35,715 nucleotides of DNA from JAVWMQ01 sp036637375. Its GTDB lineage: Bacteria > Bacillota > Clostridia > Peptostreptococcales > Anaerovoracaceae. Position numbers and translations under genes: made by a program. Numbering within the stretch: the first letter of the stretch is position 1; every line of letters begins with the position of its first letter. Shown piece after piece: positions 8,282-16,020 of this stretch. The notes below the pieces were generated by a model. The model had not been told where the DNA came from. It searched no databases and saw only the letters and a program-made list of their open reading frames with translations. The stretch covers positions 1 to 35,715 of the forward strand of contig JAVWMQ010000017.1 of the NCBI GenBank assembly GCA_036637375.1, read 5' to 3'.

Positions 8282-10546
8282 ATGAAAACGGACGGATTGA
8301 TAAAAGAACTAGTTGATAGCTATGGGGATTGGTGGAAGGACGATGAGGCATTAGCATTAGGTAAAATGACAAGTGAACTTTATCCATATAATGACTTATT
8401 CAGCCCTATAACGATTAATAGACTAAAGGTCAAAAATAGAATTGTAATGGCTCCAATGGGTAATATTTCAATGTGCGATGAAACTGGTAGACCAAATGAC
8501 AAGATGCTCCAGTACTTTTTTGCAAGAGCGAAGGGGGGAACTGGATTATTAACAACTGGACTTGTACCAATTAGTCATGGAATAGATAATTCCATAACAG
8601 AGGTTGGCAAATTATCATATTTCCCGAGGATTGATAGGAGTAGAACTGTTTTTGCAGGTTGGAGAGATTTGGCACAAGGGGTGCATAGTTATGGTAGCAG
8701 GATTTTTATTCAGCTTTCGCCAGGACTTGGGCGAGTTGGAAATCCACAATGTGTGATTACACAAAAAAAGCTACCAGTATCAGCATCATTTAATCCGAAT
8801 TTCTATATGCCACAAATTCCTTGTATAAGGTTAAGCGATAGAAGTTTAGATAGGATTATCAAAAATACAGGTCAGGCATCTGCAGATGCCAAGGTAGCAG
8901 GTATTGACGGTGTTTACCTACATGGCCATGAGGGATACTTACTTGAGCAAATGACTAACACTGCATTTAACAGACGTAACATTGGTAAGTACAAGGATCC
9001 TCAAAGATTTGGAATTGATTTGATTAAGGAAATTAGAAGGCGTGTAGGCCCTGATTATCCAATTATGTATAGAATAGATTTATCTCTGGCCCTTAACGAA
9101 ACTTATGGAGAGGCTGGAATGGACGAAAAGGCATTAAAAAAATTCAAAAATGGTAGGACAATAGACGAAAGCTATGAATACATGAAAAGTTTAGTTGAAG
9201 CAGGCGTTGATATGTTTGACGTGGATCTTGGCTGTTACGATAATTGGTGGCTACCTCATCCACCATCTGGAATGCCACCAGGTTGCTTCCTAAAGGTAAG
9301 TAAATATGTAAAGGATAGATTTGAGGCGGATAATGTTTTGTCCAATGCAGGAGTTCCAGTTCCTGTTGTAGGTGTAGGTAAACTAGGTTATCCGGATTTA
9401 GCAGAAAAAGCTTTGAGAGATAAGGACTGTGATATGGTTATGCTAGGTAGGCCACTTCTAGCTGATGCTGAGTGGGCTAACAAGGCGTTTGCAGGTGAGA
9501 TTGAAGAAATTCGACCTTGTATATCTTGTCAGGAGGGCTGTATCAACGAGTTTGTAGAAGGTGGACATCCACAGTGTGCAGTAAATCCGTTAACTGGGTT
9601 TGAAGACGTTTTGGAAAGTGAGCCAAAACCTGCAGTAGTAAGCAAAAGGTTAGCTGTAATAGGTGCAGGGCCAGCAGGAGTGACATGTGCATTGACTGCA
9701 GCTAAACGAGGACATAAGGTTGACCTATACGAGAAGTCGGATATTCTCCTGGGCAAAATAGTGCCAGGAAGCATGCCTAAAATTAAGTTTGACCTGGCAA
9801 ATTACACAAAGTTTTTGGAAAGCCAAGTTATGAAAAGTGTAGATGCAGGGGATATTAATTTATATAAGAATACAGAAGTAGAGATTGAGCTACTAAAAGA
9901 TAAAGGCTATGATGGAGTGATTTTTGCCAATGGTGGGGCGAACATTACTCCGAGAATCAAGGACATGGACAAGGTGAGAACTGTTCAGGCAGTAGACCTT
10001 TTGATGGACAAAAGCCTTGCAGAGGATAGCGAGAGAGTTATCGTCATTGGCGGAGGCGTTGTTGGTTGTGAAACAGCATATTTCTTGAAATATGAGTTAA
10101 ATAAAAAAGTTGCAGTTGTGGAAATGCAACCGAATATGATGGAAGGAGTTTGTACGGCAAATAGAGGACATTTACTACATTACATGAAAAAAGGGCATAT
10201 AGAGTTATTTAATTGTTCAAAGGTTATCGCTTTTGTAAAGGGTGGAATAAAAATTGAAAGAAAAACTTCAAAAAATGTACCAAACCCTTACAATTGCTGG
10301 ACACCAGTGCTTCCAAAAAATGTTGAAAATCCAATGGAAAAACCTATTGGAGAGGAAGCCGAAGTTAGAACGCTTAGGGGTGATTTAGTTGTACTAGCTA
10401 TTGGGAATTCTGCCAAAGATAGTCTGTATTTTGAGGCACAAAGGTTAAACGTGGCAAAAGAAATATATAACATTGGTGACAGCTTTACTCAGGGAAAAGT
10501 GCTAGAAGCAACAAAGAGTGGCTACAACTTAGCCATAAGGCTTTAG
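8282..10546 (+). CDS. Enoate reductase / 2,4-dienoyl-CoA reductase-like FMN-FAD-[4Fe-4S] oxidoreductase
   Basis: 754 residues; GGGAGGTAAGAG precedes the ATG. After a ~35-residue N-terminal extension comes an old-yellow-enzyme TIM barrel (FSPITINRLKVKNRIVMAPMG; HGHEGYLLEQ with Tyr219 at the place of the FadH active Tyr). A cysteine set C413-x2-C416-x3-C420-x11-C432 matches the FadH-type [4Fe-4S] spacing. Then two Rossmann motifs, AVIGAGPAGVTCALTAAKRG (FAD) and VIVIGGGVVGCETAYF (NAD(P)H). By family it moves electrons NAD(P)H to FAD to 4Fe-4S to FMN and reduces an activated C=C bond; relatives include clostridial enoate reductases and the bile-acid enzyme BaiCD. First gene of a tight operon. It is longer than usual (~640-680). 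Substrate unknown; the operon partners argue against simple fatty-acid oxidation. Confidence 0.88.
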   Translation: MKTDGLIKELVDSYGDWWKDDEALALGKMTSELYPYNDLFSPITINRLKVKNRIVMAPMGNISMCDETGRPNDKMLQYFFARAKGGTGLLTTGLVPISHGIDNSITEVGKLSYFPRIDRSRTVFAGWRDLAQGVHSYGSRIFIQLSPGLGRVGNPQCVITQKKLPVSASFNPNFYMPQIPCIRLSDRSLDRIIKNTGQASADAKVAGIDGVYLHGHEGYLLEQMTNTAFNRRNIGKYKDPQRFGIDLIKEIRRRVGPDYPIMYRIDLSLALNETYGEAGMDEKALKKFKNGRTIDESYEYMKSLVEAGVDMFDVDLGCYDNWWLPHPPSGMPPGCFLKVSKYVKDRFEADNVLSNAGVPVPVVGVGKLGYPDLAEKALRDKDCDMVMLGRPLLADAEWANKAFAGEIEEIRPCISCQEGCINEFVEGGHPQCAVNPLTGFEDVLESEPKPAVVSKRLAVIGAGPAGVTCALTAAKRGHKVDLYEKSDILLGKIVPGSMPKIKFDLANYTKFLESQVMKSVDAGDINLYKNTEVEIELLKDKGYDGVIFANGGANITPRIKDMDKVRTVQAVDLLMDKSLAEDSERVIVIGGGVVGCETAYFLKYELNKKVAVVEMQPNMMEGVCTANRGHLLHYMKKGHIELFNCSKVIAFVKGGIKIERKTSKNVPNPYNCWTPVLPKNVENPMEKPIGEEAEVRTLRGDLVVLAIGNSAKDSLYFEAQRLNVAKEIYNIGDSFTQGKVLEATKSGYNLAIRL

Positions 10547-10562
10547 AAAGGATGTGTTAAAA

Positions 10563-11318
10563 TTGAAGAACCCTAAATCACTAGCTTACATTAACATGTT
10601 TGCAATTCTTAAAAACTTGGAGAATTTATGCGAAATTGACCCAAAAGCAAAAGAGATTGCAACTCGTACCACACCAATTTCTCTATCATTCAATGTGACA
10701 GATGGACCTGCTGCAACATTTACCTTTGGAGACGGTAAATGTGTTTGTACTGAGGGAGCAACTGGACAGATTAAGCTAAAATGCAAATCAGTGCAAATGT
10801 TTAATGAAGTAATAGACGGCAAAGCCTCGCCAAAACCATACGGAGGTTTTACAAAAATCAAATTTGCCCTAAATGAATTTGGTGTTTTGACGGACACTTT
10901 ATCAAGTTATTTACAAGCAACAGATGAAGCGCTAAAGGACAGAAAGTTCTTTGAAGACAGCACAAAGATGATGTTTTATCTGGTTGCCTATGCAATTGCT
11001 GCAATTGGTAACTATGATGATATAGGCAAGGTTACAGCAGGTAAACTACCAAATGGTTCAATTTCTATGGGAATTGAAGGCGGACCTTATGCTGAAATTG
11101 TAGTTAAAGATGGCAAGATGGAAACATTTGCAAGGCAGGCACAAAACCCTAGAGCATATATGATATTTAAAGATTATGACCTTGCGAGAGGTTTATTTGA
11201 GGGTACTGTTGATGCAATGAGTGGAATTGCTACTGGAGATATAGTAATGAAAGGCTATATTCCAATGATAGATAATTTGAACAAATTACTAGGTAGAGTT
11301 GAAATATATCTAGGCTAG
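10563..11318 (+). CDS. SCP2-like lipid-binding domain protein
   Basis: About 251 residues from TTG 10563, whose distance from the AAAGGA site (10547-10552) is suitable; GTG 10554 is in frame but almost touches that site. No signal peptide or membrane helix. Residues ~165-250 look like an SCP2 sterol-carrier fold: EIVVKDGKMETFARQAQNP, a D..LARGLFEG helix, then ATGDIVMKGYIPMIDNLNKLL at the end. The first half (ISLSFNVTDGPAATFTFGDGK to LTDTLSSYL) has a similar order, so the protein may be a tandem of two SCP2-like units. Such domains bind lipids, sterols or acyl-CoA. It lies between the flavoenzyme and aminotransferase genes (gaps 16 and 9 nt). Role unproven; a carrier or scaffold for a hydrophobic intermediate is inference. 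Confidence 0.65.
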   Translation: MKNPKSLAYINMFAILKNLENLCEIDPKAKEIATRTTPISLSFNVTDGPAATFTFGDGKCVCTEGATGQIKLKCKSVQMFNEVIDGKASPKPYGGFTKIKFALNEFGVLTDTLSSYLQATDEALKDRKFFEDSTKMMFYLVAYAIAAIGNYDDIGKVTAGKLPNGSISMGIEGGPYAEIVVKDGKMETFARQAQNPRAYMIFKDYDLARGLFEGTVDAMSGIATGDIVMKGYIPMIDNLNKLLGRVEIYLG

Positions 11319-11327
11319 GAGGGCGAA

Positions 11328-12596
11328 ATGAAAACTTATACATATACAAAAAGTGATGAGATGCTTAGTCGTGCAGCCAAGGTTATCCCTTCAGGCGTAT
11401 ATGGGCATCTAGGTCCAGCGGAAGGTTGTTTTATTCCAATTTCCGCATTTCCAAAATTCTCAGATAAAGCCAAAGGTAGTTATTTTTGGGACGTTGATGG
11501 AAACAGATTTATAGATTATATGTGCGCATATGGACCAAATGTACTAGGTTACGGTGATGATGATGTAGACAGAGCTTTTGCAGAGCAGGCGAGAATTGCT
11601 AACTGCACAACATCTCCATCATATAAAATGGTTGAATTTGCAGAGAAACTTGTAGATAAAGTTAAGAGTGCAGACTGGGCATTCTTTGCAAAAAACGGAA
11701 GTGATGTGACTACACTTGCAATGCTAACTGCTAGGGTTGCCACAGGTAAAAGCAAAATGATATTTGTTAAAAACTACTATCATGGAGTACATCAGTGGAC
11801 ACAGACAGTTGATGCTCCTTGGGTTGTTCCTGGAGAGGTTGACAACAAAATAATGGTAGAGTTTAATGATATTGAAGCAGTTAAAGAAGCAATTGCAAAA
11901 CATAAGGATGAAATAGGAGCGTTTATAGCAACTCCTTATATGCATGGAAACTTTGTCGATAATATTTTGCCACAACAAGGATACTGGCAGGAAGTTAGAA
12001 AACTTTGCACAGAGAACGGAATCGTCTTAATTATTGACGATGTTAGATGTGGATTTAGACTTGATACTAGAGGCAGCGATTACTACTATGGATTTGAAGC
12101 AGATTTGATTTGTTTCTGTAAGGCGCTAGCCAATGGATACAGTGTATCGGCACTTTGTGGTAAGGACTTCCTAAAATCTAGCGTTACAGGTATTAGTTAT
12201 ACAGGTAGTTACTGGTTGAGCGCAGCTCATTTTGCAGCAGGAATTGCCTGCCTAGAAAAGATGGAAAAACTAGGTGGTAGTGCTAAACATAATGAGCTTG
12301 GCAAAAAGGTTTGCAAAGCATTGCAAGATGCAGCAATTAATAATGGCGTGACACTATCAATTACTGGAGAACCAAGCTTGTTTTATACAATGATTAAAAA
12401 TGATGATTCGTTGGTACTACACCAAGAATGGATTTCAGAAGTTGTTAAACGTGGCGTATTTATGACAAACCACCACAACCATTTCACAAATCTATCTTTG
12501 ACTGATGAGGATATTAATTTCACTGGTGAAGTGGCAGATGAAGCATTTAAGGTTTTAGTAAAAAATCATCCTGAAATTGACTGGACTATTAAATAG
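11328..12596 (+). CDS. Class III PLP aminotransferase, glutamate-1-semialdehyde aminomutase-like
   Basis: 422 residues, SD GGAGGGCGAA before the ATG. Fold-type I features: KGSYFWDVDGNRFIDY near residue 50, KNGSDVTTLA (122-131, where GSA aminomutase has NSGTEA), VKNYYHGVHQW, IIDDVRCGFRL (235-245) with the Asp for the PLP ring nitrogen, and Lys265 in FCKALANGY as Schiff-base lysine. It resembles HemL, but no other heme gene is nearby and the NSGTEA loop is changed, so a dedicated aminotransferase or aminomutase on another aldehyde or ketone is more likely. Its location directly before a split transketolase suggests the amino acceptor is made or used by ketol transfer; that link is inference. 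Confidence 0.88.
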   Translation: MKTYTYTKSDEMLSRAAKVIPSGVYGHLGPAEGCFIPISAFPKFSDKAKGSYFWDVDGNRFIDYMCAYGPNVLGYGDDDVDRAFAEQARIANCTTSPSYKMVEFAEKLVDKVKSADWAFFAKNGSDVTTLAMLTARVATGKSKMIFVKNYYHGVHQWTQTVDAPWVVPGEVDNKIMVEFNDIEAVKEAIAKHKDEIGAFIATPYMHGNFVDNILPQQGYWQEVRKLCTENGIVLIIDDVRCGFRLDTRGSDYYYGFEADLICFCKALANGYSVSALCGKDFLKSSVTGISYTGSYWLSAAHFAAGIACLEKMEKLGGSAKHNELGKKVCKALQDAAINNGVTLSITGEPSLFYTMIKNDDSLVLHQEWISEVVKRGVFMTNHHNHFTNLSLTDEDINFTGEVADEAFKVLVKNHPEIDWTIK

Positions 12597-12611
12597 TAGG
12601 AGGTACATATT

Positions 12612-13478
12612 ATGGCTCTAAAAAAAGAAGAGTGGATTGCTTTAGAAAAAAAGGCAAGCGAACTAAAAAAACTAACTTTAGATACTTGTAACTGGGCAGG
12701 AAGCGCTCATATGGGAGGTAGCTTGAGTGCTATTGACTTCTTGACTGTGCTTTATTATAAGTATTTGAATTTTGATCCAAAGGACTATGAAAATGAAGAT
12801 AGAGATAGATGTGTTGTTAGTAAAGGACATATTGGCGTTGCACTTGCTGCACTATTTGCAGATCTTGGCTTGATTGAAAAAGAAGAGCTAAAAACATTCA
12901 ACTTAACTAATAGTAAACTTGGAATACATCTTGATTCAAACAAGGTTAAAGGTTTAGATACTTCAACAGGATCACTAGGCCATGGCAGTGCACTAGCTCT
13001 TGGGATTGCCCTTGGCGGACGTGTTTTGAAAAAAGATTACAAGACTTGGCTGTTACTAGGCGATGGTGAATGTGACGAAGGTAGTGTTTGGGAAGCAGCA
13101 ATGGCTACAGCTCACTTTGGTGTTGATAGTTTAATCACAGTAATTGATAGAAACAAGGCAATGATTGATGGACTTACTGAAGATGTAATGAAGTTAGAGC
13201 CTTTTGCAGACAAATGGGAGGCTTTTGGCTTTGAGGTTATTAAGGTTGACGGACATCATATGAACAAGATGAGTGATGCCATAGAACACGCATTAAACGC
13301 AAAAGGTAAACCTGTTTGTATTATTCTTGATACTATTAAGGGCGAAGGAATTAGCTTTATGGCTGGTGACTACAAATGGCATTATGGCGCAATGGAAGAG
13401 GAAAAATATGCTTTGGCTGCTGCGGATCTAAAAGAATATGAAGCAAAAAGATTAGCAAGAGTATCAGAGGAGGCTTAA
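12612..13478 (+). CDS. Transketolase, N-terminal (TPP-binding) subunit
   Basis: 288 residues, the length of the separate N-terminal subunits of split transketolases. SD AGGAGG before the ATG. Key features: GSAHMGGSLSAIDFLTVLYY, VVSKGHIGVALAA, STGSLGHGSALALGIA, and the ThDP/Mg site GDGECDEGSVWEA (150-162) with Asn181 (VIDRNKAMIDG). It should pair with the next gene product to form a ThDP enzyme transferring a two-carbon ketol unit, or a related acyloin reaction. It sits inside a specialised operon with a reductase, an aminotransferase and SCP2-like proteins, so it may serve a secondary pathway and not the pentose phosphate pathway. Gap to the next gene is 3 nt. Confidence 0.92.
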   Translation: MALKKEEWIALEKKASELKKLTLDTCNWAGSAHMGGSLSAIDFLTVLYYKYLNFDPKDYENEDRDRCVVSKGHIGVALAALFADLGLIEKEELKTFNLTNSKLGIHLDSNKVKGLDTSTGSLGHGSALALGIALGGRVLKKDYKTWLLLGDGECDEGSVWEAAMATAHFGVDSLITVIDRNKAMIDGLTEDVMKLEPFADKWEAFGFEVIKVDGHHMNKMSDAIEHALNAKGKPVCIILDTIKGEGISFMAGDYKWHYGAMEEEKYALAAADLKEYEAKRLARVSEEA

Positions 13479-13481
13479 AAA

Positions 13482-14552
13482 ATGGGTGGAATGAATTATA
13501 CAGCAGTAGAAAGTACCAAAATGGCTACTGCAGAAATTTATGGCAAAACTTTAGTAGAGCTGGGTGAGAAAGATAATAAAGTTGTTGCACTAACAGCTGA
13601 CCTTGCTAAATCAACAAAAATTGGAGATTTCATGGATAAGTTTCCAGATAGATTCTTTAACGTTGGTATAGCAGAACAAAACTTGCTTGGCACAGCTGCT
13701 GGTATGGCTAAGGCTGGGTTAGTTCCTTTTGCAAGTACTTTTTCTGTATTTGCAAGTATGAGAGCAACAGATCAGCTACATACAGACATTTGTTATCAAA
13801 ATGTAAATGTAAAGATTATAGGTACTCATGGTGGAACTTCATTTGGACAGGCAGGTTCAACTCATCATGCAATTGAAGATATTGCAATGGTTAGAAGCCT
13901 TGTTAATTTAAGAGTTATTGTCCCTGCTGATGGGTATGAAACAGCAAATGCCATTAGAGCGGCATATGAAATTGATGGTCCTGTATATATTAGAATTAAT
14001 AGAGGATTTGACCAAACTGTATATAAGGACGAAAACTATGGATTTGAGTTTGGCAAGGGCGTTCAGATGATGGATGGAGATGACATTACATTAATTGCAA
14101 ATGGTAGTTGCGTATTCCAAGCAATTCAGGCATCTAGAATCTTAGAAAACGATTACGGTATTAAGGCTAGAGTAATTAATATCCACACTATCAAGCCAAT
14201 TGACAAGGACATTATTAACAAGGCAGTTGCAGATACAAGGAGAATAATTACAGCAGAAGATCACACAGTTATTGGTGGACTTGGTACAGCAGTTTCAGAA
14301 GTTATAGTTGAATCTGGCAAGGCTTGTGCATTCAAGAAACTTGGCATTAATGACAGATTTAGTGAACTTGGTTTCCACGAAGACTTAATGAGTATTAACG
14401 GAATTGATGCGGAAGGTATGGTTAATGCAGCCCTTGAAATGATGAAAAACACTAAGGTTGTGGAAATTGCAGATGATGGAAAAGTTCAAAAAGCATTGAA
14501 ATTTGATGATAGAGATTTTGAAGTAGATATTGATTGGACAGATGAGGTGTAG
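13482..14552 (+). CDS. Transketolase, C-terminal (pyrimidine-binding) subunit
   Basis: 356 residues. Contains the pyrimidine-binding domain with catalytic Glu65 in VGIAEQNLLGTAAGMAKAGL, FASTFSVFASMRATDQ, THGGTSFGQAGSTHHAIEDIAMVRSL (cofactor and substrate histidines), and the C-terminal transketolase domain (VINIHTIKPIDKDII, ITAEDHTVIGGLG). Usual length is ~310-320, so it has about 40 extra C-terminal residues (KVVEIADDGKVQKALKFD and an acidic tail), which may dock a partner. SD GGAGG lies in the 3' end of the preceding gene, fitting tight coupling. Together with 12612-13478 it forms one enzyme. Confidence 0.92.
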   Translation: MGGMNYTAVESTKMATAEIYGKTLVELGEKDNKVVALTADLAKSTKIGDFMDKFPDRFFNVGIAEQNLLGTAAGMAKAGLVPFASTFSVFASMRATDQLHTDICYQNVNVKIIGTHGGTSFGQAGSTHHAIEDIAMVRSLVNLRVIVPADGYETANAIRAAYEIDGPVYIRINRGFDQTVYKDENYGFEFGKGVQMMDGDDITLIANGSCVFQAIQASRILENDYGIKARVINIHTIKPIDKDIINKAVADTRRIITAEDHTVIGGLGTAVSEVIVESGKACAFKKLGINDRFSELGFHEDLMSINGIDAEGMVNAALEMMKNTKVVEIADDGKVQKALKFDDRDFEVDIDWTDEV

Positions 14553-14555
14553 ATT

Positions 14556-15383
14556 ATGGCTGACATAACTAAACAAGACTTATATGCTGCTCGTATATTT
14601 TTTAACTCTGCATTACCACTGTTAAAGGTTGTTATTGAGGATAAACCAGAACTTAAAAAAGCATTTAAAGGCAAGAACTTTGTTTTTCAGGTATCTGCAC
14701 TATATAATGAAGCAGAAGGTGGCAAAATGGCGACTCACATTATTTGTGAGAATGGTGAATTTACGGTCAAAGTTTCAGAAGTTCACAAAAACCCAAACAT
14801 TGAATTTGTGTTCCCAGATTTAAGTAAGTTTATAACCTTTTTCTCTGGTAGAGGAACGCCACTTCCAAAAATGAAGGGTGTAATGGGTAACTTTGGCACA
14901 TTTATAAGTATCATGAAGGGTTTGCTTGCAATGTCTAAACTGTTACAAGCACAAGAACCACCAGCAAATGAAAAGGACAAGGAACTTTTAGTTAAGCTAT
15001 ACTTTTATTTGCTACCAAATGGAATCAGCCAGCTAAACAAGGCAGGGCATGAAAAGATTCATCAGTGGGCATTAAAATCACCAGACAGGGCATACGCATT
15101 TGCAGTAAGTGGATATCCTGAATTAAATAGTTACCTAAGAGTTAAAGAAGGTAATTCTAAAGCCGGCAGAGGCGAATATAATAGATGTAAACCTTTCTTG
15201 ACATTAAGATTTGATTCCCCACTTCATGCGCTAGATATATTAATGGGTAAAGGCGATATGATCGATTACATTGCACAAGAGTATTTAACTGTTGAAGGTG
15301 CACCAGAATTTGCAGGAATTATTGGTGAGTTCCTATTTGTAGTTGGCGACTTTGCCAAAGGCACATATCTAGATGCAAAATAA
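14556..15383 (+). CDS. Second SCP2-like lipid-binding domain protein
   Basis: 275 residues, starting 3 nt after the transketolase stop, ATG 14556 with GAGGTG upstream. Soluble, no signal peptide. Residues ~40-125 follow the SCP2 order: FVFQVSALYNE, THIICENGEFTVKVSEVHKNP, IEFVFPDLSKFITFFSGRG, PLPKMKGVMGN. A second unit seems to lie at ~195-272 (KPFLTLRFDSPLHALDILMGKGDMIDYIAQEYLTVEGAPEFAGIIGEFL). It is a distant relative of 10563-11318; the two bracket the aminotransferase/transketolase genes. Lipid or acyl-CoA binding is family knowledge; the ligand is unknown. Last gene of the operon, followed by a terminator at 15441. Confidence 0.62.
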   Translation: MADITKQDLYAARIFFNSALPLLKVVIEDKPELKKAFKGKNFVFQVSALYNEAEGGKMATHIICENGEFTVKVSEVHKNPNIEFVFPDLSKFITFFSGRGTPLPKMKGVMGNFGTFISIMKGLLAMSKLLQAQEPPANEKDKELLVKLYFYLLPNGISQLNKAGHEKIHQWALKSPDRAYAFAVSGYPELNSYLRVKEGNSKAGRGEYNRCKPFLTLRFDSPLHALDILMGKGDMIDYIAQEYLTVEGAPEFAGIIGEFLFVVGDFAKGTYLDAK

Positions 15384-15440
15384 CAATTAACTAAAGCAGG
15401 TTTTGCAAATTAAATTGCATAAAAGGTATATTAAATGAAG

Positions 15441-15486
15441 GATGACTACAATTGCCATATTTTGGCAGTGGTAGTCATCTTTCCTT
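15441..15486 (+). terminator. Terminator of the six-gene metabolic operon
   Basis: Outer arms GATGACTAC (15441-15449) and GTAGTCATC (15471-15479) extend inward through TGCCA/TGGCA with two imperfect pairs to a TATT-type loop, giving a stem of about 17 bp. Followed by TTTCCTT, a weak T-tract. Confidence 0.7.
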
Positions 15487-15514
15487 ATGGGCTTAATGGT
15501 AGCTTTGTTTGGAA

Positions 15515-15542
15515 TTTCTACAAATTGTATTTTTTGTAGAAA
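15515..15542. repeat. Inverted repeat in the gap between metabolic and V-ATPase operons
   Basis: Perfect 10-bp arms TTTCTACAAA (15515-15524) and TTTGTAGAAA (15533-15542), 8-nt loop. No SD or gene next to it. It lies about 90 bp upstream of the V-ATPase -10, so it may be an operator or a second weak terminator. The rest of 15384-15693 is very A-rich and shows nothing else clear. Confidence 0.45.
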
Positions 15543-15609
15543 AGTTATGTGCGAACAATAAAAAAAACAAAAAAACTTTAAAAAAATTACACAAAAAAGA
15601 AAATTTATG

Positions 15610-15638
15610 TGATGAACTGTTAATAAATAGGGTATAAT
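15610..15638 (+). promoter_or_regulatory. Candidate promoter of the V-ATPase operon
   Basis: Consensus -10 TATAAT at 15633-15638, 55 nt before the first start codon. The -35 region at 17 bp (GATGAA, 15610-15615) is poor, which would allow control by an activator. A long A-rich tract upstream (15559-15600) could act as an UP element. Confidence 0.5.
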
Positions 15639-15693
15639 GTTATAAAGCTAAATTTTTAAAATTTTCAGAAAATAAGGAAGGGGAGGTGAATTT

Positions 15694-16020
15694 GTGTTTG
15701 TTGAGGAACTTAGATTAGTTAGGGAAAGCGAGAAAAACGCAGAACAAATTAAGATTGACGCAAAGAAGAGAGCCAAAAAAATAAATGATAAAGCTATAGA
15801 AACAGCAAGCAGCATTTCAGAAGAAGCGCTGAGGGTTGCAAAAAATAAATATGATTTATTAGTTAAAGAAGGCGAGAACGAGGCAAACAAGCGATACGAT
15901 GAATATTTGCTACAAAAAACAAGAGAATGTCAGGAAATGATACTTGTTGCTACAGCAAAGAAGGAAGACGTAATTGCCTTTATAGCAGAAAGGATAGTGA
16001 GCAGTAGTGTCAATAGTTAG
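15694..16020 (+). CDS. ntpF: V-type ATPase peripheral-stalk subunit (NtpF / subunit G-like)
   Basis: 108 residues, GTG start 15694 after GGGAGGTGA (15681-15689). Nearly all charged alpha-helix (RESEKNAEQIKIDAKKRAKKINDKAIETASS...), as expected for the coiled-coil stalk subunit that pairs with subunit E. Symbol given from position: the order F-I-K-E-C-G-A-B-D equals the E. hirae ntp operon. Its stop overlaps the start of ntpI by 14 nt. Confidence 0.78.
   Translation: MFVEELRLVRESEKNAEQIKIDAKKRAKKINDKAIETASSISEEALRVAKNKYDLLVKEGENEANKRYDEYLLQKTRECQEMILVATAKKEDVIAFIAERIVSSSVNS

Noticed and set aside
11328..12596. Housekeeping hemL (heme synthesis)
   Set aside because: No heme genes nearby, NSGTEA loop altered, and embedded in an unrelated operon.
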